A DNA stretch of 35,261 nucleotides, from the NCBI GenBank assembly GCA_013426815.1, contig JACDZH010000009.1, positions 1 to 35,261 on the forward strand. The letters are read 5' to 3'. The DNA is from Paludibacter sp. (lineage in GTDB: Bacteria > Bacteroidota > Bacteroidia > Bacteroidales > Paludibacteraceae). How positions within the stretch are numbered: the first letter of the stretch is position 1; the number at the start of each line of letters is the position of its first letter. Below, piece by piece: positions 33,635 to 35,261 of this stretch. A model generated the notes under the pieces. The model had not been told where the DNA came from. It saw only the letters and a list, made by a program, of their open reading frames with translations, and did no database searches. A program made the translations under genes and the position numbers.

Positions 33635-35100
33635 TGAATAAATTTAACTATCGTTTAGTGTCGAGGGTTATGGGCAGTTTGATGCTTATCGAAAGTATTG
33701 TATTGTTGGTTATCTGCCTTATACCGTTAATTTACGGCGAAAATGATGCATATTATTTTCTTAAAACATCTGGTATTTGTTTGGTATTTGCTGGCTTAGC
33801 CTTGATTATTAGTCGAAATCCTTCTTCAAATATTGGAAAACGCGAAGGTTCTGTAATCGTTACATTTACCTGGATAATTTTTACTTTATTCGGATTACTA
33901 CCATTTTGGCTCAGTGGTTCTATCCCTTCGTTTACCGATGCTTTTTTCGAAACCATGTCGGGATTTACCACCACCGGTTCTTCCATTCTGAACAACATTG
34001 AAGAACTTTCGCACGGTATGTTGTTTTGGCGAAGTTTAACTCACTGGATTGGTGGATTGGGTATTATTGTTATATCATTGGCAATACTTCCTGTTTTTGG
34101 TGTAAGTGGAACGCAACTCTTTGCAGCCGAAACCACAGGTCCTACAAAGGATAAAATTCATCCTAAAATTAATGAAACAGCTAAACGATTGTTTGCCATT
34201 TATATAGCACTTACAATTTCGGAAACAGTTTTACTTAAATTGGGTGGTATGAATTGGTTTGATGCATTGTGTCATTCATTTGCAACCATTGCTACCGGTG
34301 GTTTTTCAACCAAACAAGCAAGCATCGGCTATTGGGATTCGGGTTATATTCAGTACATTATCACACTTTTTATGATTCTTTCGGGCATCAATTTCAGCCT
34401 TTATTATTTTGGGTTAAAAAATAAATGGCAAAAAATTAGGGAAAACGAAGAGTTACGTTATTACTTAATTGTACTTTTTACTTTTGCCATTATTGTTTCA
34501 TGGTCGTTGGTTGATTTTTCTAAAGTTCAAAGTTTTCAACCCCTGGAAAAAGCGTGGCGCGATGCCCTGTTTACAGTAACATCATTGATGACTACTACCG
34601 GTTTTGTTACAGCCGATTATATGTTTTGGAAACCACTTACCTGGGTAATTTTACTAATCGTAATGCTTACGGGTGCTTCGGCGGGTTCTACCAGTGGAGG
34701 TATCAAAATGATTCGGGTTGTAATTTCGGCAAAAGCAATTTACTATGAATTTAAACGCCTTATTCATCCAAATGCAGTATTTCCGGTTAGGTATAGCAAG
34801 CATTTAGTTCGCGAAGATATAGTTACACGCGTTTTGGCATTTACTTTGCTATATCTCATTGTTGCAGCTTTTGGCATTTTAATTTTAGCAATTTCAGGAA
34901 TGGGATTTCTAGAATCTATTGGAGGCTTGATAACCTGTTTGGGTGGAGTTGGTCCCGGGTTAGGATTAGTAGGACCAGCTGGAAATTTTTCATATATTCC
35001 TGATTTCAGCAAATGGTTTTTGTCATTTATTATGCTTATCGGAAGGTTAGAATTATTTACAGTTTTACTGTTATTTACACCAACTTTCTGGAAAAATTAA
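33634..35100 (+). CDS. trkH: Trk potassium uptake channel subunit TrkH
   Basis: A 488-residue membrane protein with the four pore-loop repeats of TrkH/KtrB. The filter segments are MSGFTTTGSSI (about 109-119), ATGGFSTKQ near 220, TTTGFVTADY near 322, and a divergent fourth, CLGGVGPGLG, near 438. LTGASAGSTSGGIKMIRV near 345-362 is the intramembrane loop that gates the channel. It takes up potassium, controlled by TrkA encoded directly upstream with a one-base overlap. It is complete and ends before the terminator and the terminal repeat. Confidence 0.95.
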   Translation: MNKFNYRLVSRVMGSLMLIESIVLLVICLIPLIYGENDAYYFLKTSGICLVFAGLALIISRNPSSNIGKREGSVIVTFTWIIFTLFGLLPFWLSGSIPSFTDAFFETMSGFTTTGSSILNNIEELSHGMLFWRSLTHWIGGLGIIVISLAILPVFGVSGTQLFAAETTGPTKDKIHPKINETAKRLFAIYIALTISETVLLKLGGMNWFDALCHSFATIATGGFSTKQASIGYWDSGYIQYIITLFMILSGINFSLYYFGLKNKWQKIRENEELRYYLIVLFTFAIIVSWSLVDFSKVQSFQPLEKAWRDALFTVTSLMTTTGFVTADYMFWKPLTWVILLIVMLTGASAGSTSGGIKMIRVVISAKAIYYEFKRLIHPNAVFPVRYSKHLVREDIVTRVLAFTLLYLIVAAFGILILAISGMGFLESIGGLITCLGGVGPGLGLVGPAGNFSYIPDFSKWFLSFIMLIGRLELFTVLLLFTPTFWKN

Positions 35101-35132
35101 TTTAATTCTTAAAATTAAAACAGAATTTCATT

Positions 35133-35161
35133 AGCCACTGTAGTTTTACTGTGGCTTTTTG
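35133..35161 (+). terminator. Terminator after trkH
   Basis: AGCCAC (35133-35138) pairs with GTGGCT (35151-35156), with an inner GTA/TAC pairing across one mismatch, followed by a run of T. It lies 32 bases after the trkH stop. Confidence 0.75.
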
Positions 35162-35210
35162 TGTGATTTACAATTTAAAATAAAAATTGAACAGGATTGA
35201 AATACTCTAT

Positions 35211-35261
35211 TAACCTGAGTTCGGGATAAGAAAGTGTGTCAAAAAGTTGTATCATAGGAGT
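35211..35261. repeat. 51-bp terminal inverted repeat, right copy
   Basis: Exact reverse complement of bases 1-51. It begins 110 bases after the trkH stop and runs to the end of the window. The inner boundary (TAACCTGAGTTCGGGATAAG, inward edge first) is the same on both sides, which marks the likely edge of the repeated element. Confidence 0.9.

Noticed and set aside
1-35261. The whole window as a composite transposon bounded by its terminal inverted repeats
   Set aside because: The interior is mostly single-copy housekeeping genes (dnaX, ilv, dxs, trk). An assembly break at a dispersed repeat explains the ends more simply.

Overview
The window looks like chromosome from an AT-rich member of the Bacteroidota, probably Bacteroidales-like. 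The evidence is promoter-like sequences of the Bacteroidetes type (TAnnTTTG at -7, with TTG or TTTG about 19-20 nt upstream) before several genes, an almost complete lack of Shine-Dalgarno sites, a class II ketol-acid reductoisomerase, a DivIC/FtsB-type gene and a SPOR lipoprotein. No rRNA, tRNA or CRISPR was found. The first 51 bases and the last 51 bases are perfect reverse complements, so the window is probably a contig that stops at both ends in the same dispersed repeat, most likely an IS end.

Left part (about 1-14.9 kb, all genes on the minus strand): a surface-polysaccharide locus of the ABC-transporter export type. In transcription order, from about 14.8 kb down to 0.6 kb, it holds a decayed ABC exporter (a permease with an in-frame TGA and an ATPase reduced to its N-terminus, separated by a GxxExxY nuclease-like gene and a palindromic repeat array), an intact Wzm/Wzt-like exporter, a methyltransferase, a sugar aminotransferase, a YhcG/DUF1016 nuclease-like gene inserted beside a duplicated aminotransferase 3' end, a PglD/NeuD-type acyltransferase, a CitE-like/MaoC/CitE-like trio, three glycosyltransferases and a hexapeptide acyltransferase. 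Aminotransferase, acyltransferase and acyl-CoA-type enzymes together suggest an amino sugar carrying an unusual acyl group. A promoter near 14.9 kb appears to drive the unit.

Middle part (15-20.8 kb): housekeeping genes. These are a SPOR lipoprotein, superoxide dismutase, an OmpH/Skp-like protein, a small membrane protein with a DivIC/FtsB-like protein, and dnaX. They are separated by hairpin terminators, a MITE-like inverted repeat and a heptamer microsatellite.

Right-middle part (20.9-30.1 kb, minus strand): the branched-chain amino acid operon ilvD-(three glycosylation genes)-ilvB-ilvN-ilvC. The three inserted genes encode a GT-C glycosyltransferase, a polyprenyl-phosphate-sugar synthase-like GT2 and a GtrA-like protein, and the last is packed against ilvB. 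Upstream of ilvD lie a canonical promoter, a 22-codon GTG-started leader ORF with ten Ile/Leu/Val codons, and a 13-bp-stem terminator: a candidate transcription attenuator. A REP-like palindrome is read in frame in the N-terminus of ilvD.

Right part (30.3-35.1 kb, plus strand): dxs, trkA and trkH, followed by a terminator and the terminal repeat.

The most notable signals are the ilv leader/attenuator, the two PD-(D/E)XK nuclease-like genes that each sit at a duplicated or palindromic breakpoint inside the polysaccharide locus, the CitE/MaoC trio, and the glycosylation genes embedded in the ilv operon.
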